From an uncultured bacterium (lineage in GTDB: Bacteria; Bacillota; Clostridia; Lachnospirales; Lachnospiraceae): a stretch of 43,755 nucleotides of DNA. Each line of letters begins with the position of its first letter. Positions within the stretch are counted from its first letter, which is position 1. The notes below the pieces were generated by a model. That model saw nothing but the letters and a program-made list of their open reading frames with translations, ran no database searches and was not told where the DNA came from. The stretch lies in the NCBI GenBank assembly GCA_947073545.1, contig CAMTMP010000033.1, positions 1-43,755 on the forward strand, read 5' to 3'. A program made the position numbers and the translations under genes. Below are positions 8,100 to 15,253 of the stretch, piece by piece.

Positions 8100-8975
8100 A
8101 TGAATAATTTAATCAGTGTTATTATTCCAACATATTGCCGTTCAATAAGCATGCTTCATGCCGCAGTGCAAAGTGTAAAAGAGCAACGCGAGCCAGTTTA
8201 TGAAATTATCATTATTGATGATAATAAAGATTGTTTATTATCAAAATCTATTTTTTCATATTGTCAGGAAAACAATCTTATTTATATGGCATCTGGAAAT
8301 GTGGGGGCTGCGGCGGCTCGTAATGTTGGGATAAATATTGCCAAAGGTACATATGTGGCTTTTCTTGATGACGATGACACATGGCTTCCTAATAAACTTA
8401 GTATGCAAATGTCATTATTTTCAGGTTCAAATGTAGGCTTGGTATATAGCAGAGGTTACACTGTAAAAACAGATGAATATGGTAATCTATTGAGAGTGCC
8501 CTATGCCACAGACCCTTATTTTAGAACAGAAGTTTATTATGAAGATCTTTTGAAACAGAACTACATAGGTACTACGACCCAACTGGTAGTAAAGAAAGCG
8601 GCACTTATACAAATAAACGGTTTTGATGAATCATTACCAGCTCGCCAAGACTATGATTTATGTCTACGCATTGCAAAACAATATCGCTGTATAGGTGTAG
8701 ACGAATATCTCTTTATACATAATATACATGGTAAAAACCAGATTACTTCTAATGCAATCACAAATATGAAAGGATATCAGATATTGTTTGAAAAATATAA
8801 GTCTGATATTTATCAAATAGCTGATGCCCCAAGGAAATGGTGCTACCGTATTACACGCAATGCATTATCCGGAAAATCCTATATAGTATTTTTTAAATAT
8901 TTATTTCGGGCTATTCTATATAACCCTATAAAAATAAGGGAAACTATCAAAAAATGCGTTGGACAGACTAACTAA
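8100..8975 (+). CDS. Family 2 glycosyltransferase
   Basis: The product (291 aa) is a second GT-A glycosyltransferase. It shows NLISVIIPTYCRSISML, YEIIIIDDNKD, the GNVGAAAARNVGINIAKG helix and the metal site FLDDDDTWLP, followed by GFDESLPARQDYDLCLRIAK, typical of acceptor-side family 2 enzymes. A basic, aromatic C-terminus (FFKYLFRAILYNPIKIRE) could touch the membrane. I chose ATG 8100 because GGAGG precedes it by 8 nt; the ATG at 8085 overlaps the opposite start codon and has no ribosome site. It is more like EpsE/WcaA-type enzymes than like the other transferase in this cassette. Substrates are unknown. Confidence 0.87.
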   Translation: MNNLISVIIPTYCRSISMLHAAVQSVKEQREPVYEIIIIDDNKDCLLSKSIFSYCQENNLIYMASGNVGAAAARNVGINIAKGTYVAFLDDDDTWLPNKLSMQMSLFSGSNVGLVYSRGYTVKTDEYGNLLRVPYATDPYFRTEVYYEDLLKQNYIGTTTQLVVKKAALIQINGFDESLPARQDYDLCLRIAKQYRCIGVDEYLFIHNIHGKNQITSNAITNMKGYQILFEKYKSDIYQIADAPRKWCYRITRNALSGKSYIVFFKYLFRAILYNPIKIRETIKKCVGQTN

Positions 8976-9025
8976 TATTATTTTTTTATGACGTATATAA
9001 CACAAAGCATCCACATTTTACTATG

Positions 9026-9050
9026 TACTACGGATAATTTCTTATTATCC
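9026..9050. repeat. Recombination-like site, right copy (inverted)
   Basis: Exact reverse complement of 3876-3900 over all 25 bp. The outer palindrome carries one mismatch here (ATTATCCAT instead of ATTATCCGT). The core is TTCTT, so the orientation is opposite to the left copy. It lies 50 bp after the glycosyltransferase stop. Confidence 0.7.
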
Positions 9051-9199
9051 ATCCTCAAATAAAATCCACACACACAAACCGCAAATTCTCTTCCCACAAA
9101 AAAACACGGCACAAGAGACCACGCCCCGTAGTCTCTTATACCATAACCCATTTTGCCATTTTTTGTCAACATGTTACACTATAATATTTTAACATTTTG

Positions 9200-9339
9200 G
9201 TAACAGTTCAGCCTTTCACTATTCCGCGAGTAAAATCGCTCTGTTTGCGATTTTGCGAGTTGTGCAAGCGCCGAAATGCGACTTTGGAGCATTTTGTGTG
9301 CATCAGACGTGGCAGTGAAGCCGAAGGCTGAACTGTTAC
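9200..9339. mobile_element. 140-bp MITE, IS66-like ends
   Basis: Perfect 16-bp terminal inverted repeats (GTAACAGTTCAGCCTT at 9200-9215 and its complement at 9324-9339) are flanked directly by 8-bp direct repeats ACATTTTG (9192-9199 and 9340-9347). IS66-family elements begin with GTAA and make 8-bp target duplications, so this non-coding element is probably mobilised by an IS66 transposase. An internal hairpin (AAAATCGC and GCGATTTT, 9232-9254) adds structure. Another short inverted repeat, AAGAGAC/GTCTCTT, lies at 9113-9137 outside it. Otherwise 8976-9370 holds no gene. Confidence 0.75.
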
Positions 9340-9370
9340 ACATTTTGTCAAAATATATTCGAATTTCATT

Positions 9371-9967
9371 CTAAAACAAACTCAACTGCTGATACTCCTC
9401 TCCCTCACTCTTCTTCCTCCGCAGTTCAGCAAAACAGCTATCCAGCAGCTTTTCCGCCTCCTTCTTTGAAAAGAGCCATGCTTCTCTGTCTTCTTTATGG
9501 ATGATAAGTGGCATCCGGCTGTGTATTCCGGCCATACACCCTTGCGCTTCTCTGGTGAGAATGGTAAAACGGCCGCCCGCCGGGTCTTTGTGATAAATCC
9601 CCGCCAGATACAGCGTTTGCTCCGGTGCAAAAAAATCGTACTTCTCCTTTTTCTTCGCGCCGGAATCCTTCCACTCATAAAATTTACATGCCGGGATCAG
9701 GCAGCGGCGTGTTTCGTAATCATAGCGAAACATGGGCCGCCCCCGCACTGTCTCGCTTCTGGCATTGAAAATAAGTGTCTTTTTCTGCGTGGTCTCGTAG
9801 CCCCACCTGAGTACCTCCGCCACCATACTGTCCCTGTCTGCCCGCAGGACAAGAGCCGGTTCTGACGGATGTACATCCCCCATTTTCGCATGCTCGCGGT
9901 CGATTTTTCTAACGATTCTTTCTATCTCCCGCGCCGTCTCATCATCTATATAAAATCTTCCGCACAT
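9371..9967 (-). CDS. SRAP-domain abasic-site processing protein (YedK/HMCES family)
   Basis: The product (198 aa) begins MCGRFYIDD. After removal of Met, Cys2 becomes the N-terminal nucleophile that forms a covalent bond to abasic sites in single-stranded DNA. Other family residues are visible: FNARSETV (Asn/Arg/Glu), RRCLIPACKFYEWK, and HSRMPLII with the catalytic His. Length matches bacterial SRAP proteins. It is the last gene of an operon with a Y-family polymerase (50-nt gap) and a small upstream protein behind a LexA-type box, so it is probably SOS-induced. Its role would be to protect abasic lesions while a translesion polymerase acts nearby; the link between the two is inferred from the operon. 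Confidence 0.93.
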   Translation of the reverse strand: MCGRFYIDDETAREIERIVRKIDREHAKMGDVHPSEPALVLRADRDSMVAEVLRWGYETTQKKTLIFNARSETVRGRPMFRYDYETRRCLIPACKFYEWKDSGAKKKEKYDFFAPEQTLYLAGIYHKDPAGGRFTILTREAQGCMAGIHSRMPLIIHKEDREAWLFSKKEAEKLLDSCFAELRRKKSEGEEYQQLSLF

Positions 9968-10017
9968 ATTCTTCTTCGCACCTTCCCCGCCATTTCTATC
10001 CTGTCTGATCCAATCCC

Positions 10018-11307
10018 TTACAGTTCCCTGAGATTTTCACCTTCCACGTCTATTCCTAATGTAACCCCGCTTCGTCTCTCTTTATTCAGCCCGCCGCTCA
10101 TATGGGATACATTTCCTTTCAGGAAGCTGGCGCGGAAAATCGCGTCCTCCCCGTATTTGCCGCGGATCTGATCCACCGCCTTGTCCAGTTTTTCGAGTCT
10201 GTCACTTTTTTCCAGATCAAAAATGCTGTACTGTCGGCCTGCCTTCTCCTGTACGCCACAGGTATGAACCCCCAACTGCCTCAGCGGCGTCTTTTTATCC
10301 CACAGTCTGCTAAAAAGCTGGCAGGACGCCTCATATATTTCCTCTGTAATGTTCGTCGGAGAATCTAACTGCATCTGTTTATTCATCCGTTTAAACTCGC
10401 AGGTCGTCAGATGTACACTAACCACCCCGATCATCACATCATCGCTTCTAAGCCTTGCGCCCACAGTCTCGCTCAGAGAAAGCAGCAGATGTCTTGCGTA
10501 TTCCTCCGTCACAATATCCACCGGCGCTGTCGTACTGTTTCCGTAACCTTTATTTGCCTCATGAGAAATCATCGCCGGTTCCAGATCGCCGCCTCTGGCA
10601 AATCCCTGAATCGTCACCCCATGCTTCTTTAAATGTGCCCTGATCATTCCCTCATCGGCCTGTGCAAGGTCTCCTATCGTCTGTATACCTATGCCGTGCA
10701 GTTTCCGCACCGTAGCCTTTCCTGTCAGAAACAGGTCTGAGACGGGAAGCGGCCACATTTTCTGCTCAATCTCCTCCGGAAAAAGGGTATGCACTTTATC
10801 CGGTTTGGAAAAATCTCCAGCCATCTTAGACAACAGAAAATTGGTGGAAATACCAACGTTTACGGTAAATCCCAGTTCTTCCCTGATCCGATCTTTCAAC
10901 TCGTAAGCCATATTTACCATCTGCTCACAGCCATACAGCTTCTCAAACCCTTCAAACACGACCCACGCTTCGTCAATGCTGTACTGGATCACGTTGTCAC
11001 TGTACTCTCTCAATATTTTCATAAAAGCCCGGGACGACCTGACATACAAACCGTAATCCGGCGGCACGATCACCAAGCCGGGGCATTTCCTCTTGGCCGC
11101 CACAACCGGTTCCCCTGTCTTTATCCCAAATTTCTTGGCCGGTGTGCTTTTCGCAAGAACAATTCCATGGCGTTTTTCCTGATCCCCGCCCACAATGCTT
11201 GGTATCAGTCTGATATCTTCTTTTTCGCCCAGCACGTCCACCCGGTACGCCGCAGTCCATGAGAGAAACGCGCTGTTTACGTCTATATGGAACACATATT
11301 TGCCCAC
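10018..11307 (-). CDS. Y-family DNA polymerase (DinB/UmuC-like)
   Basis: A translesion polymerase of about 429 aa. The palm motifs are clear: YVFHIDVNSAFLSW with the metal-binding Asp near the start, and YSIDEAWVVF (the SIDE-type motif) near residue 110. VNVGISTNFLLSKMAGDFSKPD and the helix-hairpin-helix region LHGIGIQTIGDLAQAD follow. The C-terminal little-finger domain is of normal length. There is no ATG: I take GTG at 11307, which gives the family's usual short start and overlaps the stop of the upstream small gene (11310-11312 region), fitting translational coupling. A GTG at 11334 would add nine residues. The gene is followed by the SRAP gene. Control by the LexA-type box at 11650 is expected for the whole operon. 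Confidence 0.93.
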   Translation of the reverse strand: MGKYVFHIDVNSAFLSWTAAYRVDVLGEKEDIRLIPSIVGGDQEKRHGIVLAKSTPAKKFGIKTGEPVVAAKRKCPGLVIVPPDYGLYVRSSRAFMKILREYSDNVIQYSIDEAWVVFEGFEKLYGCEQMVNMAYELKDRIREELGFTVNVGISTNFLLSKMAGDFSKPDKVHTLFPEEIEQKMWPLPVSDLFLTGKATVRKLHGIGIQTIGDLAQADEGMIRAHLKKHGVTIQGFARGGDLEPAMISHEANKGYGNSTTAPVDIVTEEYARHLLLSLSETVGARLRSDDVMIGVVSVHLTTCEFKRMNKQMQLDSPTNITEEIYEASCQLFSRLWDKKTPLRQLGVHTCGVQEKAGRQYSIFDLEKSDRLEKLDKAVDQIRGKYGEDAIFRASFLKGNVSHMSGGLNKERRSGVTLGIDVEGENLREL

Positions 11308-11309
11308 CG

Positions 11310-11609
11310 CTACAGGAATTGGAAGATCCGCCACTTCTGGGTTTCCACGCTATAACGCATCTCAAGGGTTTTGCAAACCTTTCCCAGTCTGGTTTTGCAG
11401 ATAAACTGTTTCTCCCGCACGCCCACATACTTCTTCTCATCTCTGGACACCACCTGCTCAATCCGGCACAGCTTAACCTCATGCTCCTCCGTTTCCAGCC
11501 GGAACCACAGCGGCGTCATTCTGCCGTCGCGGTCTGTGAGCGCCATCATCTGGATCGGAATATTGATCTGTCCTTCTGTCAGCATCCCCCCGCAAAGCAT
11601 CTCTTCCAT
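11310..11609 (-). CDS. Small protein encoded ahead of the Y-family polymerase (99 aa)
   Basis: The frame starts MEEMLCGGMLTEGQINIPIQ, with GGGAGG 8 nt upstream of ATG; a GTG three codons earlier is less likely. It looks like a small beta-rich protein (PLWFRLETEEHEVKLCRIEQ, then a basic KKYVGVREKQFICKTRLGKV). I recognise no named domain. Its last codons overlap or abut the polymerase start, so the two are probably co-translated. It is the first gene after the SOS promoter, and may be an accessory or regulator of the polymerase; that is inference. Confidence 0.75.
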   Translation of the reverse strand: MEEMLCGGMLTEGQINIPIQMMALTDRDGRMTPLWFRLETEEHEVKLCRIEQVVSRDEKKYVGVREKQFICKTRLGKVCKTLEMRYSVETQKWRIFQFL

Positions 11610-11642
11610 TCCCTTCACCTCCCTTCCATTGAACGTAACACC

Positions 11643-11671
11643 ATATTATCAAACATACGTTCTCGTGTAAA
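11643..11671 (-). promoter_or_regulatory. SOS promoter with LexA/DinR box
   Basis: On the minus strand, TTTACA (11666-11671), a 17-bp spacer and TAATAT (11643-11648) form a sigma-A promoter about 35 nt upstream of the small gene. Inside the spacer sits AGAACGTATGTTTG (11650-11663), which matches the Gram-positive LexA consensus CGAACRNRYGTTYC except at its two outermost bases. Repressor binding there would block RNA polymerase. Confidence 0.8.
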
Positions 11672-11750
11672 GTTGAAAAATTTACCTTTCAGAGTTGAAG
11701 TCATAAATACAACCAATCTTACCATTGCGGACGCCTAATTCCACATTTTG

Positions 11751-11838
11751 TTTACAGAACTCATATGAGTCCCATCATTTTCCAATTTATTAATAAAATG
11801 AGAACATAATTGGACCCAAAGCGGTTCAAAAGAGGTGA
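11751..11838 (+). repeat. Direct repeat upstream of the XRE regulator (copy 1)
   Basis: About 90 bp starting TTTACAGAAC and ending GGTTCAAAAGAGGTGATA recurs, imperfectly, at 12114-12203 ahead of the kinase gene. This copy holds a perfect 12-bp palindrome, ACTCATATGAGT (11759-11770), a plausible operator. The repeat ends in the ribosome site of the gene that follows. Confidence 0.6.
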
Positions 11839-11843
11839 TACTG

Positions 11844-12152
11844 TTGGAACAAAAGATAAAACAAAGCAACAATCGGAGCATTGGCAAAAATATCAGGGAA
11901 ATCCGAATCGGAAAAGGAATTGGGCAGACCGAGCTTGTCCGCCTGTTGGATTTGCAGGGCACCTCTATAACCAGAGAATGTCTTGTAAAAATCGAACGCG
12001 GCGTACAACATATACGAGTCGATCAGTCAGAGGCGATAAAGGATCTGCTTGATACAACATTCACTCGGATCACAAAATATAACCTACCCTTCCATGCAAT
12101 ATTCCATGTTCCATTTACAGAACCGGTATCAGTCCCATCACATTCCCGTTAA
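11844..12152 (+). CDS. XRE-type helix-turn-helix regulator
   Basis: A DNA-binding protein of about 102 aa. SIGKNIREIRIGKGIGQTELVRLLDLQG is the helix-turn-helix start, followed by TRECLVKIERGVQHIRVDQS, the recognition helix and next helix of the Cro/CI class. I chose TTG at 11844 because GAGG lies 8 nt upstream; GTG at 11835 overlaps the ribosome site. The last 13 or so residues are encoded inside the second copy of the direct repeat, so the C-terminus may be an accident of that duplication. It lies 52 bp upstream of a GHKL kinase and probably controls this locus through the repeats. Confidence 0.78.
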   Translation: MEQKIKQSNNRSIGKNIREIRIGKGIGQTELVRLLDLQGTSITRECLVKIERGVQHIRVDQSEAIKDLLDTTFTRITKYNLPFHAIFHVPFTEPVSVPSHSR

Positions 12153-12203
12153 TCAATAGAATAGATATATCGCTGGTCTAAAAAGGTTCAAAAAGGGGAA
12201 CAT
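12114..12203 (+). repeat. Direct repeat upstream of the sensor kinase (copy 2)
   Basis: Shares TTTACAGAACC, ATCAGTCCCATCA, and GGTTCAAAA before the start codon with copy 1 at 11751. The palindrome is degraded here (CCGGTATCAGT). The copy overlaps the 3' end of the XRE gene and provides the ribosome site of the kinase, so the kinase gene may be regulated as the XRE gene is. Confidence 0.55.
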
Positions 12204-12204
12204 A

Positions 12205-13500
12205 ATGAATGACAGATTGATTTTTAACACGCTAATGACACTCTTTGCGCTACTAATCACACATACCTACCTGAGTTCTTTCCGGCAAAAGAACATCGAA
12301 AATAAAGCAGCTTGCTATGTTACATGGTTCGTATATGTCCTTTTTCAATACTGTGTGGCGATTTCCGATGCAAGGTATCCTCTGGCTATCCTCATTATAA
12401 ATATCATTCTGGTAACATTGATCCAGATTATCTCCTGCGAAGGTGACTCCAAGACAGCAATATTCCGCTCAGGTATCTTTTATGCGACATGGATGGCAAT
12501 AGAAGTAGTTTCTCTGGGCATTTTACTGGCTGTAAGGGCAGAAGACTCATTCATCGTCAGAAACTTTGTTTCCAAAATTTTCATGTATGTTACTGCACAG
12601 ACGTATAAGCGGTGGCTGGGAAGAGACAATACTATCCCCATCCCCTTTCGCTATTGGATTGAACTTTTCCTTGTCCCTGCCTCCTCCATACTAATTATCT
12701 ACAATGCCTATGTCACTACACAAAATAACAAATCACAAACGACCTTTTCTATTGTATCTATTCTTACCGTTCTTATAAACTATGTAATTTTTGATGTCTA
12801 TGATAAAATGGGAACACAGGCGCTTATAGAAAAACAAAATCGAGCTTATGAGCAGGAAATCAGCCTTTGCATCAGACAATCCGCTGAACGTGAAGAGTCT
12901 TATCGCAAAACCCGTATTCTCCGCCACGATCTAAAAGACCGTCTGATAGCTTTAAATGTGCTTCTTGAACAAAACCGGACTGAAGATGCAAGAAAAGAAA
13001 TCCAGAAAATGCTTAGGGAAAACAGTCTAAATGGACATGGAGTGGCTGAAAGCGGCAATCTGGTGTTGGATGCTTTAGTCAACTACAAATATGCCATCGC
13101 TCTTTCAGATGGTATCCGAATGGAATGCTGTCTGGAAGTACCTGCGGATCTTTTCGTGGAAGGCACAGATCTATGCATTATTCTTGGAAACCTTCTTGAC
13201 AATGCGTTGGAAGCAGTACAAAAACTGCCGCCGGAAAGGGAAAAATGGATTAAACTTTTAGTGCAATTAATCAAAGGTACGCTTCTCATCACCATTGAAA
13301 ATCCATATATCGGAAAAATCATGACAAACAACCATGGAAAAATCCGTAGCGGCAAGACAGGCGAGCATGGAATCGGGTTGCTGTCCGTTGAGCGGACAGC
13401 AGCAAAATACGGCGGAGAAATTGCTATTTCCTACAAAGAACAAATATTCCGAGCATCCGTCATTCTTTTCCCGGAGAAATTCTTACATGAGGAGTCTTAA
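12205..13500 (+). CDS. GHKL-type sensor histidine kinase, AgrC-like
   Basis: The product (431 aa) has about six hydrophobic membrane segments over residues 1-205, as in peptide-sensing AgrC kinases. A coiled-coil linker follows, then RHDLKDRL carrying the phospho-accepting His near residue 246. The ATPase domain shows the N box ILGNLLDNALEAVQ and the glycine box GEHGIGLLSVERTAAKYGG, the HATPase_c_5/GHKL form. AAAGGGG precedes ATG. No response regulator (LytTR type is usual) lies in this window, so the partner is elsewhere or missing. An AgrD-like peptide gene follows 95 bp downstream, which suggests that the peptide is the ligand. Confidence 0.9.
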   Translation: MNDRLIFNTLMTLFALLITHTYLSSFRQKNIENKAACYVTWFVYVLFQYCVAISDARYPLAILIINIILVTLIQIISCEGDSKTAIFRSGIFYATWMAIEVVSLGILLAVRAEDSFIVRNFVSKIFMYVTAQTYKRWLGRDNTIPIPFRYWIELFLVPASSILIIYNAYVTTQNNKSQTTFSIVSILTVLINYVIFDVYDKMGTQALIEKQNRAYEQEISLCIRQSAEREESYRKTRILRHDLKDRLIALNVLLEQNRTEDARKEIQKMLRENSLNGHGVAESGNLVLDALVNYKYAIALSDGIRMECCLEVPADLFVEGTDLCIILGNLLDNALEAVQKLPPEREKWIKLLVQLIKGTLLITIENPYIGKIMTNNHGKIRSGKTGEHGIGLLSVERTAAKYGGEIAISYKEQIFRASVILFPEKFLHEES

Positions 13501-13595
13501 TTTTTACTTATCGTAAATTTTAGCGCCGAAATAAGATATATTATTATCTGTGTTATTTCAAAAACTATTACAAATGAAAACGGAGGATCATCACA

Positions 13596-13754
13596 ATGAA
13601 AACACACAAAAATTCCGGCAAAGCCAAACTTAGATTAAAAGTACTGGAGCGCGCAGCCCTTGCATCCGCCTATGCAGGTGCGAACTCTGCCTGCGCCTTC
13701 ATTTACCACGATGCAAAAAAGCCTAAAACATTGAAAGCGCTGAAAAAATTCTGA
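13596..13754 (+). CDS. AgrD-like cyclic lactone autoinducer precursor (52 aa)
   Basis: The peptide has a basic N-terminal helix (KTHKNSGKAKLRLKVLERAA), then ANSACAFIYHDAKKPKTLKA and a KKF end. A single Cys (residue 33) followed by hydrophobic residues (AFIY), a downstream Pro and a Lys-rich tail fit cyclic (thio)lactone precursors found beside GHKL kinases in Clostridia. The mature ring would likely be Cys plus four residues. CGGAGG lies 9 nt before ATG, and a terminator follows at 13788. No AgrB protease is present, which is unusual; it would have to be supplied from elsewhere. The basic tail is less typical than the acidic tail of staphylococcal AgrD. Confidence 0.75.
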   Translation: MKTHKNSGKAKLRLKVLERAALASAYAGANSACAFIYHDAKKPKTLKALKKF

Positions 13755-13787
13755 GGCATCCTGTCCAAGTGTAATGGGGTTATGAGT

Positions 13788-13817
13788 AACAGGGGAGGCA
13801 GACGCATCCCCTGTTTT
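13788..13817 (+). terminator. Terminator after the AgrD-like gene
   Basis: AACAGGGGA and TCCCCTGTT form a perfect 9-bp stem with a 10-nt loop, followed by TTTT. It ends the XRE-kinase-peptide unit. Confidence 0.85.
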
Positions 13818-13982
13818 GATGCTTTTATTCAAAGATACTAAACTCGTGAGTTGCTGCACAACTCAATACCTCGCTAAGCACTGACGCTTTCCAAGGGGCT
13901 TGAATATTACGTTGCGGCGGAGCCGCCTGTCCTGCGTGGCGAGAGCCACCCTTCCGGACAAACAGAGCCACCTTGTTATTAA

Positions 13983-14456
13983 CTACTGTATCATGCTTTG
14001 ATCTATACCATAGACCTCCCTCATGGAGATGTCCTTTGATGGATCAATGCTTTCGATATTGATCTTGTATGCATCATAGACGATTCGATCCATGATGGCA
14101 TCTGCCAATGGGTTATCATCACCACTCAGACGGTCGTACCATCCTTCTTCTCTGAACTGGGAACAAAAAAAGATGGTGGAAGACTTTTTCCTGCGCTTAT
14201 GGATCAGCTCAAAGAGATTCTTGGATTCTGATTCATTAAGTTTTAGCAACAGCCATTCATCAATGATGAGCATCAAGGGTTTGGTATATTTTGAAAGCAC
14301 TTTTGTAAATGTACCATCATTTCTGGCAGCTTCCAAATCAAGAAGCAGGTCTGGAAGACGGACATATTTTACTGTGTAATACTGCTTGCAGGCTTCCATA
14401 CCGAAAGCACAGGCCATGTATGTCTTGCCGCTTCCGGTTGCACCCGATTCTGTCAA
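13983..14456 (-). pseudogene. istB: IS21 helper ATPase IstB, N-terminally truncated
   Basis: The 157 visible residues hold Walker A GATGSGKTYMACAFG, Walker B LMLIIDEWLLL, and the IstB end SSTIFFCSQFREEGWYDRLS followed by LADAIMDRIVYDAYKI. The C-terminus is intact. A normal IstB has about 90 residues more before Walker A; here the frame runs into unrelated sequence (ERDFACDIRGEKFFEKF) with no start at the expected place. The missing part corresponds to where a toxin-antitoxin module now lies (14612-15173). The protein is probably not functional. Confidence 0.85.
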
Positions 14457-14528
14457 TATAGGACTAACAAATTTTTCAAAAAATTTCTCTCCCCTAATAT
14501 CACAGGCAAAGTCTCTTTCTCCCCCATA

Positions 14529-14557
14529 TTGAATTCAGCCTCTTTTTCATGTATAAT
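14529..14557 (+). promoter_or_regulatory. Promoter of the toxin-antitoxin pair
   Basis: TTGAAT (14529-14534), a 17-bp spacer and a consensus TATAAT (14552-14557) lie about 50 bp upstream of the antitoxin ATG, a sound sigma-A promoter. Confidence 0.75.
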
Positions 14558-14611
14558 CTACCCATAGAAAGAAACACTTTTTTATACCCTGATCATGAAA
14601 GGAGGCTTTCC

Positions 14612-14854
14612 ATGAGCACTTTAGACGCAACCGTATCCATGCTCGAAGCAATGCCGGAAGATGCGAGGATTAAAGTCATGGAATTCACCCAGAAACTGTT
14701 CACATCCAGAAAACCCGCAAACCCATTCGTCCCGGTCAGTCAGGAACAGATCCTTTCCGACCTTGCCGAATCACGCCAGCAGATTTCTGATGGCAAGGGG
14801 CTTGACATGGAAGACGCTCTGAAAAGGATGGGTAAACAGCATGGATTCATTTGA
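14612..14854 (+). CDS. Antitoxin of a RelE/ParE-type pair
   Basis: The product (80 aa) starts MSTLDATVSMLEAMPEDARI, with AAAGGAGG 6 nt before ATG; an upstream in-frame ATG at 14549 has no ribosome site. It is a helical, charged protein (VMEFTQKLFTSRK, then QILSDLAESRQQISDGKGLD) ending DALKRMGKQHGF, a tail typical of small antitoxins that wrap a RelE/ParE toxin. The end overlaps the toxin start by 14 nt, so translation is coupled. It has its own promoter. Classification rests mainly on the partner gene. Confidence 0.8.
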   Translation: MSTLDATVSMLEAMPEDARIKVMEFTQKLFTSRKPANPFVPVSQEQILSDLAESRQQISDGKGLDMEDALKRMGKQHGFI

Positions 14855-15173
14855 CGTGATTATCTCACCAAAAGCGCTGTCACAGCTGAACAACTACATC
14901 GACTACTTACAGTACACCCTGCTGAATGACCAGGCAGGCTGCAACGTATGGCAGGATGCCCTGGAGACACGCGACCAGCTTTCAAAAGTCGCCGACAGCC
15001 TGAAATTATGTACCCATCCCCAGCTGAAAAAGCACGGATACCACGTCATCCATTTCATGCGGCACCGCTATCTCATGCTTTACCGGATAGAAGGCACAAC
15101 CGCTTATGTGGATGCCATATACCACCAGCTTCAGGATTACGAAAATACTTTTGCAGACGAATTAGACCACTAA
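14841..15173 (+). CDS. RelE/ParE-family toxin
   Basis: The product (110 aa) starts MDSFDVIISPKALSQLNNYI and has the RelE/ParE layout: two N-terminal helices, then a beta sheet with HPQLKKHGYHVIHFMRHRYLML and the final strand YVDAIYHQLQDYE. The MRHRYLMLYRI strand is typical of ParE-type folds. Whether it cuts ribosome-bound mRNA (RelE) or poisons gyrase (ParE) cannot be told from the sequence. It sits in the remains of an IS21 element and could stabilise the region against deletion. Confidence 0.85.
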   Translation: MDSFDVIISPKALSQLNNYIDYLQYTLLNDQAGCNVWQDALETRDQLSKVADSLKLCTHPQLKKHGYHVIHFMRHRYLMLYRIEGTTAYVDAIYHQLQDYENTFADELDH

Positions 15174-15213
15174 AAAACCGGAATGGGAATATGCCCCTTT
15201 CCGGTTTTATTTT
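15174..15213 (+). terminator. Terminator of the toxin-antitoxin pair
   Basis: AAAACCGGAA and TTCCGGTTTT form a stem directly after the toxin stop, followed by ATTTTAT. The run of A and T on both sides could serve both strands. Confidence 0.85.
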
Positions 15214-15253
15214 ATCCCTTATTCATTTTCATCCCCCAAAATTCCACCGAACC

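Larger units (their letters stand above)
3876..9050. mobile_element. Candidate invertible or mobile cassette bracketed by inverted sites
   Basis: The segment holds three genes packed without spare DNA: a glycosyltransferase (+), a nuclease-STAND protein (-) and a glycosyltransferase (+). It is visibly more AT-rich than its flanks, which fits horizontal transfer. Identical 25-bp sites in opposite orientation lie at its two ends, next to a tyrosine recombinase gene. Because the asymmetric cores are opposed (AAGAA against TTCTT), recombination between them would invert rather than excise the segment. Inversion itself is inference. The repeats could alternatively be ends of an inserted element. 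Confidence 0.5.

Noticed and set aside
8978..9172. 64-codon minus-strand frame after the right glycosyltransferase
   Set aside because: It runs across the inverted recombination site, has no ribosome site and a random-looking translation.
9162..9185. TTGTCA and TATAAT as a promoter beside the cassette
   Set aside because: The spacing is only 11 bp, too short for a sigma-A promoter.
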